DNA of 64,000 bases from positions 70,322,300 through 70,386,299 of the forward strand of contig CM049314.1 of NCBI GenBank assembly GCA_026874595.1, given 5' to 3'. The translations under genes and the position numbers were made by a program. Source of the DNA: Sipunculus nudus. Its lineage: Eukaryota; Annelida; Sipuncula; Golfingiida; Sipunculidae. Numbering within the stretch: position 1 is the first letter of the stretch; every line of letters starts with the position of its first letter. Shown one piece after another: positions 1 through 11,925 of this stretch. A model generated the notes under the pieces. The model worked only from the letters and a program-made list of their open reading frames with translations. It ran no database searches and was not told the origin of the DNA.

Positions 1-1021
1 GAAGATCTTTAGAAGATCTTGTGAAGGCATTTTATTTACCATTTGATGTGATCTATAGTGTAGATTAAAATTTCAATAAAGCATAAATTATGATACGTTA
101 AATATTTTTCTCTGATATGAGGAAAGTAATGTATATATATGCTCGGGAGGTGTTGGCTATATTGATATAACGCATACAAATGTTATAGGGGATTTGTGAA
201 TGTACTCTATAAAGTGTTCTAAAAGTTACTGCTAGCCTCTGCTTTAATTAATGTCTGGACGAGGTTTTTAACTTCTTACCCATAAAATAAATCACAAACG
301 TATTGTACAATGTTTCTATAACTAGCCCTGTTTTCACATTAGAAGTGTAAAAGAGATTTTGGGTCGAGGTTATCCACGAAATGGCATATACCGAAAAAAA
401 GCTCTCAAGACAACAAAGTTTAAAGGTGAACTGTAATGATATTTGGAGATTCCTTAGGAATCACACATATCGATGAAGGATGGCTTTATTTACGATTATG
501 CAACATCCATTAAAAGATATTGGATATAAAAGCTTTGAAAATTGAGAAAATGTTCATTTTATCGAGACTCGGAGACCTAGGAATTTCCCCAATTTTCTGT
601 CGTAGACCTATTGTATATGTGTTGTGCGGTGTATGTGACTTGGCTTTACCCGTAGTAGTCGTCAGTCGCTGGCCATAAGGCCAATGCAGTACTGCCAGTA
701 GAACGAGATGGCTGTAAAATAAAAACTCTTTCTTAACATCAAGATTTTTTTTTATCTGATATAAGGTATTTTGTTCCTTAATTTTTGTGTTATAACATTT
801 ACGAGAGAATAGTTGAAAGGGGCACCCGCTTGTGGAACGGTCTATATTAAACGTCTTCGTATATGTCATTATAAAATAAAATCATTATACTCCGGATTAT
901 ATTGTATTTTTACGACTCGGTCTTTGTGTGGCAATGGAAAACGCACCTTTGAAGTTTCAGCATCATTTTGTCATCCCCATCCATGTGGACAGTCAACAAG
1001 AATTCAGTCGGTGTGGTTTAT
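1..1021. other. Intergenic DNA, no gene recognised
   Basis: AT-rich sequence. Two short open frames (510-869 minus and 813-1094 plus) have no recognisable domain, no codon-bias signal I can see, and the second runs into a repeat. I see no exon, RNA gene or complete mobile element here. Confidence 0.5.
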
Positions 1022-1140
1022 GAGCTCGAGAATTAAACGCAATGCCGGACGAGTTTCTATAACTAAGCTGAGCAAACTGCCATCTGGCCTCTAGTATGTG
1101 TACTAATACAAGGAGAGTTCATTTATAGATATTTTTATAT
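1022..1140. repeat. Left copy of a 119-bp direct repeat flanking fold-back element A
   Basis: This segment starts GAGCTCGAGAATTAAACG and recurs at 3108-3226 in the same orientation with three mismatches that I count by eye. The two copies abut the outer ends of the inverted-repeat element at 1138-3107. A target-site duplication this long is not normal for a DNA transposon, so a replication or recombination event may have duplicated the flank. Confidence 0.85.
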
Positions 1141-3107
1141 GTCAGAGACGAAATTGAAATCAAGGCGGATTTTAAATTCGCCTAGACGAGATTGCGACTG
1201 TGATCTCGTCTAGGCGAGATTGCAATTGTGATCTTGGCTAGACGGATTTCAAACTCGCCTAGACGAGATCACAATTGCAATCTCGCCTAGGCGAGATTAA
1301 AATCCATCATGGAGCAGGCCAGGATTTTAATCTGAATGGTTATGTATAGTTCACAAGTAATATATTTTTAAATATTTACAGAATATTATATTATTAATGT
1401 AATAATAAACATTAATATTGGAAATGGAATATTTTATATTATATATTATTTATTAACATGGTTATGTATAGTTCACATATAATATATATTTATTAATATT
1501 TACAGAATATTATATTATTAATGTAATAATTTATTAATTTTTTTTATAGTTTTATTAATGAACTAGGTAATAAGAAACTTACATAGGTATTGTATATAGC
1601 ATATTTAAATGATATATGATGTGGGCTGCTGCTGATTATTTACATAATAATTTTGTTGTCAATATTAATTTGAAGGGAAACTGGTATGAGGAATGTAGTA
1701 TTTATAAAGACAAAAGGAGCCATTGCTCATTTATTATTTATCAATATATAAATGATCAATATATATAAATGATCTATTAATATATGAATCTAGAAATCAT
1801 ATCATTTCTGATATGATATAATACTGTCAAAAAAAGGCAATTATCTTATAACACAGTCTACATAAATATTGAAGCTTCACAAAATCCCTAAAAAAGCATT
1901 AAAAAAGAAGATCAGAAGAATATTATATACGTTAGAAGAACAGACTAAATAAGACAAAGAAATATTCACATGCATACGTCTGTGTATCAACTTTTACCTA
2001 TTCTCATATGATGTTAAATTACCAAAAAAAAGAATGGTGTATCAAAGTCCATCATAAATACTGATACTCTGCTTATTTTGTTCCATAAGTGTACATGTTT
2101 TGGCTGTTGAGTGTTGAATACCTGGGTGAAAATAAACATTTGAACTAGATCAACCAACTAATTTGTTCTGTTTGTCCTGTAAGAATTATCAAATAGGATG
2201 ATTGTTAATGTTAATGTGTAATATACTCTTTAAATAATGAAGTAATATCTATCTAGACGAATCTATCTATCTGTCTATCTATCTATTTATGATTGATTCA
2301 ATATGCAAGTGGATGACTTTTTTCCCCATAATTTTTTCATCATAATATCTCATAAGTGTGCTTCAATATACCTTTTGTTACTCTCTAATTGCCATATATT
2401 AGATCAATTAAAAATTTTTAATTAAAAATTATTAGTGATATTTACAACCCCAAGGTTGTTAAAAAACTGGCAAAAAAATAAAGATTAATTTATGTTTAGC
2501 AAACAATTGGTATGACATGGATGCTGTAGACAACATGAAACACATCAAAGATGCAAGTAATAACCAAATATCAATTTCATAATTCTATTTCCAAAATAAA
2601 TGTTAATTATTACATGAATAATTATTACATTACTGTAAAAAAAGTTAATTATTACATTAATACAATAATATTCTGTAAATATTAATAAATATATTACCTG
2701 TTAACTATATATAACCATTCAGTGTTAAAATATTGAAAATCTGACTGAAAACATCTTTCATATGTCAATAACAATGCTCAATATATTCGGAAATTAGGTC
2801 AGATCACTATTTTAATCTCGCCGAGGCAGATTTTAAACTTGCCTAAGTAATATCAGGCAGATTTTAAACTCGCCTGGATGACACCAGACAGATTTTAAAC
2901 TCGCCTAGGCGAGATTAAAATCCTGGCCTGCTCTTTGATGGATTTTAATCTCGCCTTGGCGAGATTGCAATTGTGATCTCGTCTAGGCGAGCTTGATATC
3001 TGTGTAGCCAAGATCACAATTGCAATCTCGCCTAGACGAGATCACATTTGCAATCTCGTCTAGGCGAATTTAAAATCCGCCTGGATTTCAATCTCGTCTC
3101 TGACATA
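1138..3107. mobile_element. Fold-back / long-TIR element A, non-autonomous
   Basis: The left end reads TATGTCAGAGACG and the right end CGTCTCTGACATA. From the ends inward, both arms read as inverted copies for well over 150 bp. The arms are built from short words such as CGCCTAGACGAGAT and its complement, so each arm can also fold on itself. The centre (about 1330-2800) is AT-rich and has no open frame of useful length, so the element would depend on a transposase from elsewhere. Length is 1,970 bp, almost the same as element B (7386-9358). The superfamily is not clear. Confidence 0.8.
2262..2290. repeat. TCTA microsatellite inside element A
   Basis: Short run of TCTA/TCTG tetranucleotides in the AT-rich centre of element A. 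Confidence 0.7.
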
Positions 3108-3226
3108 GAGCTCGAGAATTAAACGCAATGCCGGACGACTTTCTATAACTAAGCTGAGCAAACTGCCATCTGGCTTCTAGTATGTGTACTAATACAAGGA
3201 GAGTTCATTTATAGATATTTGTATAT
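3108..3226. repeat. Right copy of the 119-bp direct repeat
   Basis: Same-orientation copy of 1022-1140, differing at three positions. It runs on into unique sequence after TATAT, which suggests that this is the original locus and that the left copy was made together with the insertion. Confidence 0.85.
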
Positions 3227-3516
3227 ATAGGGATTTTCAGAAATTTTAAAAGTATCTTAAATACACAGTTTTTGTTATTATCTAGAATCTCTTGTCACAG
3301 AAGTCCCCATGGGAGTGATGAAAACGAATTAAGTATTAAGTAAGACATTAAAACAAACAATAACTCCTATTGTTCACGTAACTATTAGCTACACTTAAAA
3401 GGTATAGTTTTCAAATAAAAAAAAACTTTCCTTAAGATTTCATATCTATTCCAAGATATAGTGCTTTCCCTTTAGAAAATGGACGTAAAAATAAAAATCC
3501 AGCATTATATCAAACA
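3227..3516. other. Intergenic spacer, nothing recognised
   Basis: AT-rich stretch between the direct repeat and the next mobile element. No gene or repeat boundary recognised. Confidence 0.4.
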
Positions 3517-5930
3517 AGTGGCCCATGGGCCATAACGCTCAGCTGAATTCAAGGAGCCTTGAACAATGGGCAAAAAGACTCTCAGAGTGCTCAAAATCAT
3601 GCATTTTGCCGATAGCTCTAAGATATAGGTTACAGTGACCTTAATCTAAATGCAGCTGCTACTATTTGTGTCTTCCTGCCTTAAAATCAAGTTCTTTCAC
3701 ACCGCTTGCAGAAAATGGGCCAGAATGACATTTCAGGTTTCCAAGGAGATTTTTAGGGACCTCTCTAAAGGTCATGAATGAAGATTTTAGGCCAAATAGA
3801 TACAATTTGTGCCCTATATGACTCACTTGATGCCTAAAAATCATGTTTTCTCCCCTAATTTGCAAAATATAGTTAACCCTGACCTAATGGACAACCGCTT
3901 TATATAAGTTCTCAAAAAAAGAACATTAAAATGCATAAAAAATTGAAACTGGAATGGCTTGGTTTTTGTAGTGCATAACATTAGGGGTAAAATATGCAAT
4001 ATCTCAAAACAATGAATCTAGATTTCAGCAGGTAAGACCTTGAAGGTCAAGGTCCCCACTTTTTGAACTCTGATTACATTTTGGCAGGAAGAACTGGTGT
4101 GTCAAATTTGAAGAAAAAAAACTTCAGTACTTACAAAAATATGGGGGTCACAATAAGCCTAGAATTGCATAAATTTAACCTTGAAGATCAAGGTCAAGGT
4201 CACAGGATTTCAAACACGTCCAAGATTTTGGTAGGAGTGAATTTTGGAGGAAAACATGCATCCCTTCAAAAGTTATTGCGTTCACAAGACAATAACTATA
4301 ATTCGGCTGATTTGACCTTAAAGATCCTTAGCAAGGCCAGCAGATTTTAAACTCATCTGACAACTTGGTTGTAACAATTGGTGTACCAAATTTGAGGACA
4401 AAATTGGAAAAACTGGTTCTACAAAAGTTATGGGGTTCACAAAAATGTTACATTTTGGCAGATTTTACCTTAAAGAGAAAGGTCAAGGTCACCTGGTTTT
4501 GGACTCCGATAAAATTTTAGTAGGAACAATTGGTGTACCAAATTTAAGGACAAAATATGAAATACTTCAAAAGTTATCTCGTCCACAAGACAGTAAAGGT
4601 GGTCAAGGTCACCAGGTTTCAAACTCACTGAGAGCTTGGTAGGAACATTTGGTGTATTAAATTTGAGGACAAATTGTTGAGGAATACTTCAAAAGTTATG
4701 GGTTTCACAAAAAATTTCACATTTCTGCTGATTTGACCTTGAAGATGAATGTCAAGGTCACCGGGTTTCGAACCCCTTGATTTGGTAGGAACAATTGGTG
4801 TACTGAATTTGAGGACAAAATCTGAAAAACTTCAAATGTAATGGGGTTCACAAAAATTTCACATTTCTGCTGATTTGACCTTGAAGATGATGGTCAAGGT
4901 GAGACATAAATATACAGGTGACATCACCAGTTTGCAAGAGCTAATGAAACCCCCGATGATGAATATGCATGCAAAGTATCATCGCATTCAATGCATTAGT
5001 TATTCAGATACTGGAGCTTTAATTTGTATCAAACTTCATTATTCTGGGGGGTACTTACAAGCCCCAAAGCTTGAAGGATATGGGTAACAGAGACCTAATC
5101 TCATATTCCCATGGAGATTTTTCATTGACCTCCCAGGATGTGAAGTAAGAAAATTCCAGGTGCAACGGTAACAATTTGTGCTTTATTAATGGAAGACCTT
5201 CATTTGAAGGTCTCAAACAGAGAAAAAAAAATGCGTAAAAATTAGAAGAAATATAGGTGACACCACCAGTCTGCAGGAACTCCTGGAACACTCCATGATA
5301 AATAGGCATTGGAAGAATCATGGTGATCAATGTATTGTTGTTCAGATACTGGAGCTTTTGTATCACATTTTTTATTATTTTAGGGGTACTTACGAGCCCC
5401 ATTGCTCAGAAGATATGGGTAACAGAGACCTAAATTCAGGTCTACATGAAGACCTCTTTATATGTCAAGTTAGAAGATTCAAGGTCCAGGGGTTACAATT
5501 TGTGCCCTGTTAACAGATGACACCTTCTTTGAAGATCTCAAAAATAGAGAAAAAAAAAATTCATAAAAATCAGAAAAAAATACAGGTGGCGCCAACAGTT
5601 TGCGGGCATTGATTGAGAACTCGATGATCAATATTCATGCAAAGAATCTTGGTGATTAATGCAGTAGTTATTCAGATACTTTTGCTTTTGTATCAATTTT
5701 TTTTATTATTCGGGGGGGGGGGGGGGTACATATGAGACCCATAGTTTAAAGAATATGGGTAAAAGAGACCTAATTTCAGGTGTCCAAGGAGATTTTTTTT
5801 ATTGACCTCCCAGGATGTAAAGTTTGAAGATTCCAGGACCAGCGGTTATGGTGTGTGACCTGTTATCAGTTGACAGCTTCTTTGAAGGTCTCAAAAATAG
5901 GAAAAAAAGTCATAAGCCATAAAAAAAGCC
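3517..5930 (-). mobile_element. Tandem-core element (pearl/Helentron-like architecture), truncated at its head
   Basis: Read on the minus strand, the tail lies at 3517-3546: GGCCCATGGGCC next to CAGCTGAG, matching the tail of the plus-strand element at 11880-11905. The core holds about three units of ~330-340 bp (starting near 4915, 5255 and 5582) that are the reverse complement of the 9.8-11.8 kb repeats, sharing the words for 'CTGCAGACTGGTGGCGCC' and 'ATTAGGTCTCTGTTACCCAT'. A second, shorter repeat family (about 4060-4900) carries AAGGTCAAGGTCAC and TTGGTGTACCAAATTTGAGG. The head palindrome expected near 5930 is missing. No coding capacity. Assignment to non-autonomous Helitron/Helentron-type elements is inference from architecture. 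Confidence 0.6.
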
Positions 5931-6439
5931 CGGCTCCCCGTGCCCCCCCCCCCTTTCGCCGCCTATGCTTTAGTTTCTAGTCGGAGAAGTATACAGAAGT
6001 GTTGGCAGCTCTGTAACAAATTACTGAACTTCATTTTTTGCCTGACCTTTACATACTACAGTAAACAAAAAGGATCTAGATTGTGTGTTCGTCTTGAACT
6101 AAGTCAATTTCTGGTTCATTTTATTGTATATAAATATAGCCTATGTTAAACTTTATGTACGGTAGAAATAAGTTATCTTATCTGGATCCGGAATATTAGA
6201 TTTTTTTAGATTTTTTTTCAATTTCAGTTCATACAGTCACAAAGATAAATAGAAATCTGCATACTAAGGAATACAAGCCCTAAAGAAGAAAAAACATTTA
6301 ATATAAATTATTTAAATAGTGAAAGGGCGAGAAACTTAATTTGGGTTACTGAGCCCAAGAACAATGAACAATGGTAATTAAATCACAAAGAAGACTACAA
6401 AAAAAATAAATATATAAATTGGAGATAGCAAAACGAATA
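5931..6439. other. Intergenic spacer, nothing recognised
   Basis: Holds a C-rich run near 5940 and otherwise AT-rich sequence. The open frame at 5940-6149 starts in the C run and has no recognisable domain. Confidence 0.4.
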
Positions 6440-7190
6440 AATCATCACATGCTCAGGTTGACGTTCGTAACAGAAAAACTGTCTCGGACGAAATCGTTTG
6501 CTCTCTTTGACATCGTAACACACATATCATGCTAAACGAGTCAAATATACGGCAAAATCCTAAAAAAACTAAGAGTCACCCTTGATCAGTCGTGGGAGGA
6601 CACTGGCTCAGAAAATACGATTCCCACAACAAATGGATGTACCCAGAATGTCCCTCCAGTAGGTGAAACTCAGGTTGTTGACATGATTGCAGATGGTATA
6701 AACTGCCAAGGTCTTTTAGATACAGGTTCCAAAGTCCCTACTGTCGCCGAGTGGTTTTATGAAAAACACCTCAACCCGTCAGACTTAGTCCCTTGAGGAG
6801 ATGATGGGTGTCCGGCAACTGGACGTCCAGCAGGTATAGAGTATTGTGGTATATATTGTCCCTGTTGACCTGAAGTTTACTAATAAACATTCCGATGCAC
6901 TTTCAAGATTTCCGCGAAGTTTACTAATAAACATTCCGATGCACTTTTAAGAATTCCGCGATTCTAGCAGAAAATAAACAAAACCAAAACCTTCACTGTA
7001 TTACCAATGTCGTAGTAAAAGCTGTTTGTAATTCAGTGTCCATACCATCACCTACAATATGTAGTCTTACCTATGATCAATCTAATGCAGTTCCATCAAG
7101 TGATCCTGTCGATATCCTCGGACAGACACAATAAGAAGTGGCTAAGGAACACATTCTTGATTCTACTCTGTAACCGTTCCATTAGTATAA
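6440..7190 (+). pseudogene. Decayed LTR-retrotransposon remnant with a retropepsin-like motif
   Basis: In the frame through 6710-6730 the translation contains GLLDTGSKVPTVAEWFYEKH, the flap-side start of a retroviral-type aspartic protease (catalytic DTG at 6719-6727). The frame stops at 6794-6796, and protease-end-like sequence continues in another frame up to VDLKF near 6855-6875. A DALSRFP-like peptide follows, resembling the DALSR word after the RNase H region of Ty3/gypsy polyproteins, which implies that the reverse transcriptase region was deleted. A 44-bp segment (6872-6915) is directly duplicated at 6916-6960. Several stops and frame changes show that it is dead. No LTRs were identified. 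Confidence 0.5.
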
Positions 7191-7385
7191 TGATTCATGT
7201 GTTTTCTCGTGTATCTGATACCGAGTAACATGTCCACTACTTCGGTATATAATTAAGCAATTAATTGTAATATTTTCGTTATATGAACTGTATATACCAT
7301 CTATATCATATTTATTATATGAAAATCAAGAGTGTCCATCTTGTGCTTGGCAGGAACTCCGGATTGAAGCACTCCAGGATATGTA
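7191..7385. other. Intergenic spacer, nothing recognised
   Basis: AT-rich sequence up to the left end of element B. Nothing recognised. Confidence 0.4.
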
Positions 7386-9358
7386 TATGTCGAGGCCCAG
7401 ATTAGAATCTGGCCTAATTTAAAACTGGGCCAGCCAAGATCAAAATTTTGATTTGGACCAGCCCAGATCAAAATTCTAATCTGGGCCAGACCAGTTTAAA
7501 ATTGGGCCAGCCCAGATTAAAATTTTGATCTGGGCCGGTCCAGACTAAAATCCTGTGGTGAAGCCTTCAGGATTTAAATCTGGTCTGGACTGATTTGAAA
7601 CTCGGCCAGCCCAGATTAGAATTTTGTTCTGGGCCGGTCAAGTTAACAATCCTGTGGTGGACTGATTTTAAACTGGACCAGCCCAGATCAGAATCCTAAT
7701 CTACTCCTAGGCTGGCTTCAATTACACTATATTTAACTAGCTGGCCTTTCATCAATTCAAAGAATTTGTAAAACATTGTAAGACTGTAAGTCAATTATAA
7801 TTAATATTTAATGAATTTATTTCATATTCTATGAAAATATCATTTGTTGGATCCTGTTATATTTATTTTGTAATTTTACCTCCTATGTGAAATGTCTAGA
7901 ATATAATTATAAGATAATCATGTTAAACATAGGTATTTTACAGCTATAAAAAATACAAAAATAGTTTGCAGAACATGTGCATTAATTCAACAAACTAAAA
8001 CAAAATTTAATCAATAATAATTAATATATATGTTACTTAATGTTAAGCTTGTGATCCAAGACCTGTAAATTCAAAATTTTATTTGTTATGTGAAGTTATT
8101 TATCATTTATCATAAATAAGTTGGGTTTTTTTGTCTGTGATCTCCCCTCCCCCCCCCCCCGTCACCCATGAAAAAAATTGCACTTATCGTAACATTGAAC
8201 CTAGAACTTATAACGTACTATATATTAAGGAAAGAAGGCCCTGAAACATCTATCTAGATAGAACAGTGGGGACGATATTCACCAACTCAGCATTTAACTA
8301 TTGAAGGTAGAGAATATTTGTATTGCAGCTTTGAACTATCTTCAATTTACAATAGTTATCAGTGAATAGATTAGCTTTTTTTGAGTTATTAACTCCAAAG
8401 ATAAAACTCCACCAAGTTTATCACCCTCTGATTCTGATTTAAAATTCTAAATCCAATTTTCACTTAATTTCACCTCTTTTCTTGAGACTGACAAATGACA
8501 ACAATCATATCATTTTCTCAGCTGTGGATTTTCTGCTATTGAAAATTACAGAAATGGTATCACAAACCTCTCCCTAGCCCCATGTTAGGGCACAATGTCA
8601 TGCTGCTCACCCAAATGAGCATCAAGACTGATAAATTACTTTTGTTCACTCATAAATGGTTAAAGCTGGTATTTAATTATGCATGTATATATTTAATATT
8701 ACACATGAAATTTTGATATTCAGAACAGAAAATTATCTCAGTTAAGTTGAAAATGTTGATATTAAGTCAAGTAGATGTCTCAGGACTGACACATGTTCTA
8801 AACTGTGATTAATTATGGTAGTTGGTTTAGGTGAAGTTCAAATGTGAACTTGAATGCTTGAAGAATAGATGAAACCAAAGAAACACATCACATTTGTTCA
8901 TTAGCTTTTTTCTCACTAAAATATTTTACATGATCTTGTTCATTATCTGTTTTGTTCCCTTCAAAATGGTGTATCTGGAATAAATGTTTTCTGTATTATA
9001 AATCTGGTTTAAGATAATAAAAATCAAGCTTGCCTAAGATTAGATTAGGATTCTGATCTGGCCGAGCCCAGTTTAAAATCAGTCCACCAGAGGATAATAA
9101 ACTTAACCAGCCCAGATCAAAATTCTAATCTGGGCCAGCCCAGTTTAAAATCAGTCAAGACCAGATTTAAATCCTGAAGTCTTCACCACAGGATTTTAAT
9201 CTGGACCGGCCCAGATCAAAATTTTAATCTGGGATGGCCCAGTTTTAGACTGGTCTGGCCCAGATTAGAATTTTGATCTGGGCCGGTCCAAATCAAAGTT
9301 TTGATCTGGGCTGGCCCAGTTTTAAATTAGGCCAGATTCTAATCTGGGCCTCGACATA
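7386..9358. mobile_element. Fold-back / long-TIR element B, non-autonomous
   Basis: The left end TATGTCGAGGCCCAGATT is mirrored by the right end AATCTGGGCCTCGACATA. The arms (about 7386-7720 and 9020-9358) are strings of GGGCCAGCCCAGAT-type words and their complements, so they can pair with each other or form internal hairpins. The ~1.3-kb centre is AT-rich and non-coding apart from a C run near 8150. Length is 1,973 bp. The outermost TATGTC and the size match element A, although the arm sequences differ. A possible TA target duplication is hidden in flanking TATA. Confidence 0.8.
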
Positions 9359-9671
9359 TATATATTGCTGAATAAACCGACTAGCTGAAGTCATGGCCAA
9401 TTCAAGGAAGTCACAAACGACAGGTTGTAATGACATATACCTGTCACCTTTGTTATCTTGGAGTTATTTAGATTTCTCTGTCATGATGGACAGACAGGTA
9501 AAATAACGGGTAGGTTTTCTTTTTATTTAATTACATGGATATAACGGTAGGCAGAATTTGTTGCTGCTTATCAAATGCCGTAAAGACATGCACTAGTTAC
9601 ATAAGTTAGATTATTGTTACAGCTTCATGTTGAGTGTTCCTCAGTACCAACGAGATATGATACAGTAATGT
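9359..9671. other. Intergenic spacer, nothing recognised
   Basis: About 300 bp between two mobile elements. No gene or repeat recognised. Confidence 0.4.
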
Positions 9672-11925
9672 TTTTAGCTCAGCTGACTGTAAGTCATCTG
9701 AGCTATAGCGATCACTCTTTGTCCGTCGTCCGTCCGGCCGTCCGGCCATCCGGCCGTCTGTCCGTTAACAAGGCACAAATCGTAGCCACTGGACCTGGAA
9801 TCTTCTTACTTTACATCCGGAGAGGTCCATGAAAAATCTCCTTGGAAACCTGGAATTAGGTCTCTGTTACCCATATCCTTCGAGCTATGGGGCCCCAAAG
9901 TACCCCCCAGAATATAAAAATTTCATACAAAAACTTCAATATCTCATTGACTACATCACTGATGGTCATGATGTTTGGCATACATATTGATCATGAGATG
10001 TTCCATCAGTTCCTGCAGACTGGTGGCGCCACCTGTATTTTTTTATTTTTTACGATTTTTTTTCTCTATTTTTGAGACCTTTAAAAATGTGGACATCTGT
10101 TAACAGGGTACAAATCGTAAAGACTGTACCGAGAATCTTCATTCTTGACATTCTGAGAGACCTATGAAAAGTCTCCATGAAAACCAGAAATTAGGTCTCT
10201 GTTACCCATATTCTTTGAGCTATGGGGCCCCAAAGTACCCCCCAGAATAGTGAAAAATTTCATACAAAAACTTCAATATCTCATTAACTACATCACTGAT
10301 GGTCATGATTTTTGGCATACATATTGATCATGAGATGTTTCATTAGTTTCTGCAGACTGGTGGCACCACCTTGTTTTTTCGATTTTGGACGAATTGTTTT
10401 CTCTATTTTTGAGACCTTTAAAAATGTGAACATATGTTAATTAACAGGGCACAAATCGTAAAGACTGGACCTAGAATCTTCATTCTGGACATTCTGAGAG
10501 ACCTATGAAAAGTCTCAATGGAAACCAGAAATTAGGTCTCTGTTACCCATATCCTACGAGCTATGGGGCCCAAAAGTACCACCCAGAAGAGTAAAAAATT
10601 TCATTAAAAAACTTCAATATCTCATTAATTACATCACTGATAGTCATGATTTTTGGCATACATATTGATCATGAGATGTTTCATCAATTTCTGCAGACTG
10701 ATGGCGCCACCTGTATTTTTCAAATTTTTACAATTTTTTTTTTTCTCTATTTTTGAGACCTTTAATGATGTAGTTATCTGTCAACAGGGTTCAAATTGGA
10801 CCTAGAATCTTCATTCTTGACACACAGGGAGACCTATGAAAAGTCTCCATGGAAACCTGAAATTAGGTCTCTGTTACCCATATCCTGTGAGCTATGGCAC
10901 TCCAAAGTACAGCTCAGAATAATGGAAAATTTGATACAAAAGCTGAAGTATCTGAACAACTAATGCAGAGATCACCATAATTGGTTGTATGGATATTGAT
11001 CATGGAGTGTTTCATCAGTTTCTGCAGCCTGGTGGCACCACATAGATTTGTTCGGGCTTTTTTCGAATTTTTTTCTCTATTTTTGAGACCTTTAAAGATA
11101 TTAACATCTGTTAACATGGCACAAATCATAACAACTGGACCTAGAATCTTCATTCTTGACACACAGGGAGACCCATGAAAAATCTCCATGGATACCTGGT
11201 ATTAGGTCTCTGTTACCCATATCCATGAGCTGTATGGCTCCAAAATACCCCCCAGAATAATGAAAAATTTGATACAAAACTCCAGTATCTCAATAACTAC
11301 AACATTGATGCTCATGATTTTTTGCATACATATTGATCATGACATGTTCCATCAGTTTTAGCAGACTGGGTGTGCCACCTCTATTTTTTAAAAATTTTTT
11401 AGAGTTATTTTTTCTATTTTTGAGACCTTTAAAGATGTGGTTATCTGTCAACAGGGTATAAATTGTAACAACTGGACCTAGAATCTTCATTCTTGTCATG
11501 CAAGGAGGCCCAAAAAAGGTGTCTATGGAAACCTGAAATTAGGTCTCTGTTACCCATATCCTTCAAGCTATAGGACTCCAAAGTATCCCTCAGAATAATG
11601 GAAAATTTGATACAAAAGCTGAAGTATCTGAATAACTAATCCAGAGACCACCATGCTTCTTTGCATGGATATTGACCATTAAGTGTTTTTATTAGTTTCT
11701 GTAGACTGGTGGAGCCACCTGTATTTTTTTTAAAGTTTACTCATTTTTCTCTATTTTTGAGATATATTAATACAGACACAATCTCAGCCTGTTGGTTAAT
11801 CTGTTTGATGCTTCAGTTGAACGGTTATATACTACCATTCAGATGATAAAATTTCCTTTTGCAAATCTCTTCCCAGTCAGCTGAGCGTCATGACCCATGG
11901 GTCAATTGTTAATGATGCTGCTTGG
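9672..11925 (+). mobile_element. Tandem-core element (pearl/Helentron-like), complete copy
   Basis: The head at 9676-9710 is an imperfect palindrome (AGCTCAGCTGAC ... GTCATCTGAGCT), followed by GTCCGTCGTCCGTCCGGCCG. The core is about six head-to-tail units of ~335 bp. The word GAGACC recurs at about 10074, 10411, 10755, 11085 and 11422, with a decayed sixth at 11759. The tail has CAGCTGAGCGTCA followed by the perfect palindrome TGACCCATGGGTCA (11891-11904). There are no substantial open frames. Elements with unique ends around a tandem core are known in bivalves (pearl family) and are thought to be non-autonomous Helitron/Helentron relatives; placing this copy there is inference. Confidence 0.7.

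Noticed and set aside
510-1094. Overlapping frames on opposite strands near the window start
   Set aside because: Unrecognised, overlapping, and one extends into the 119-bp repeat.
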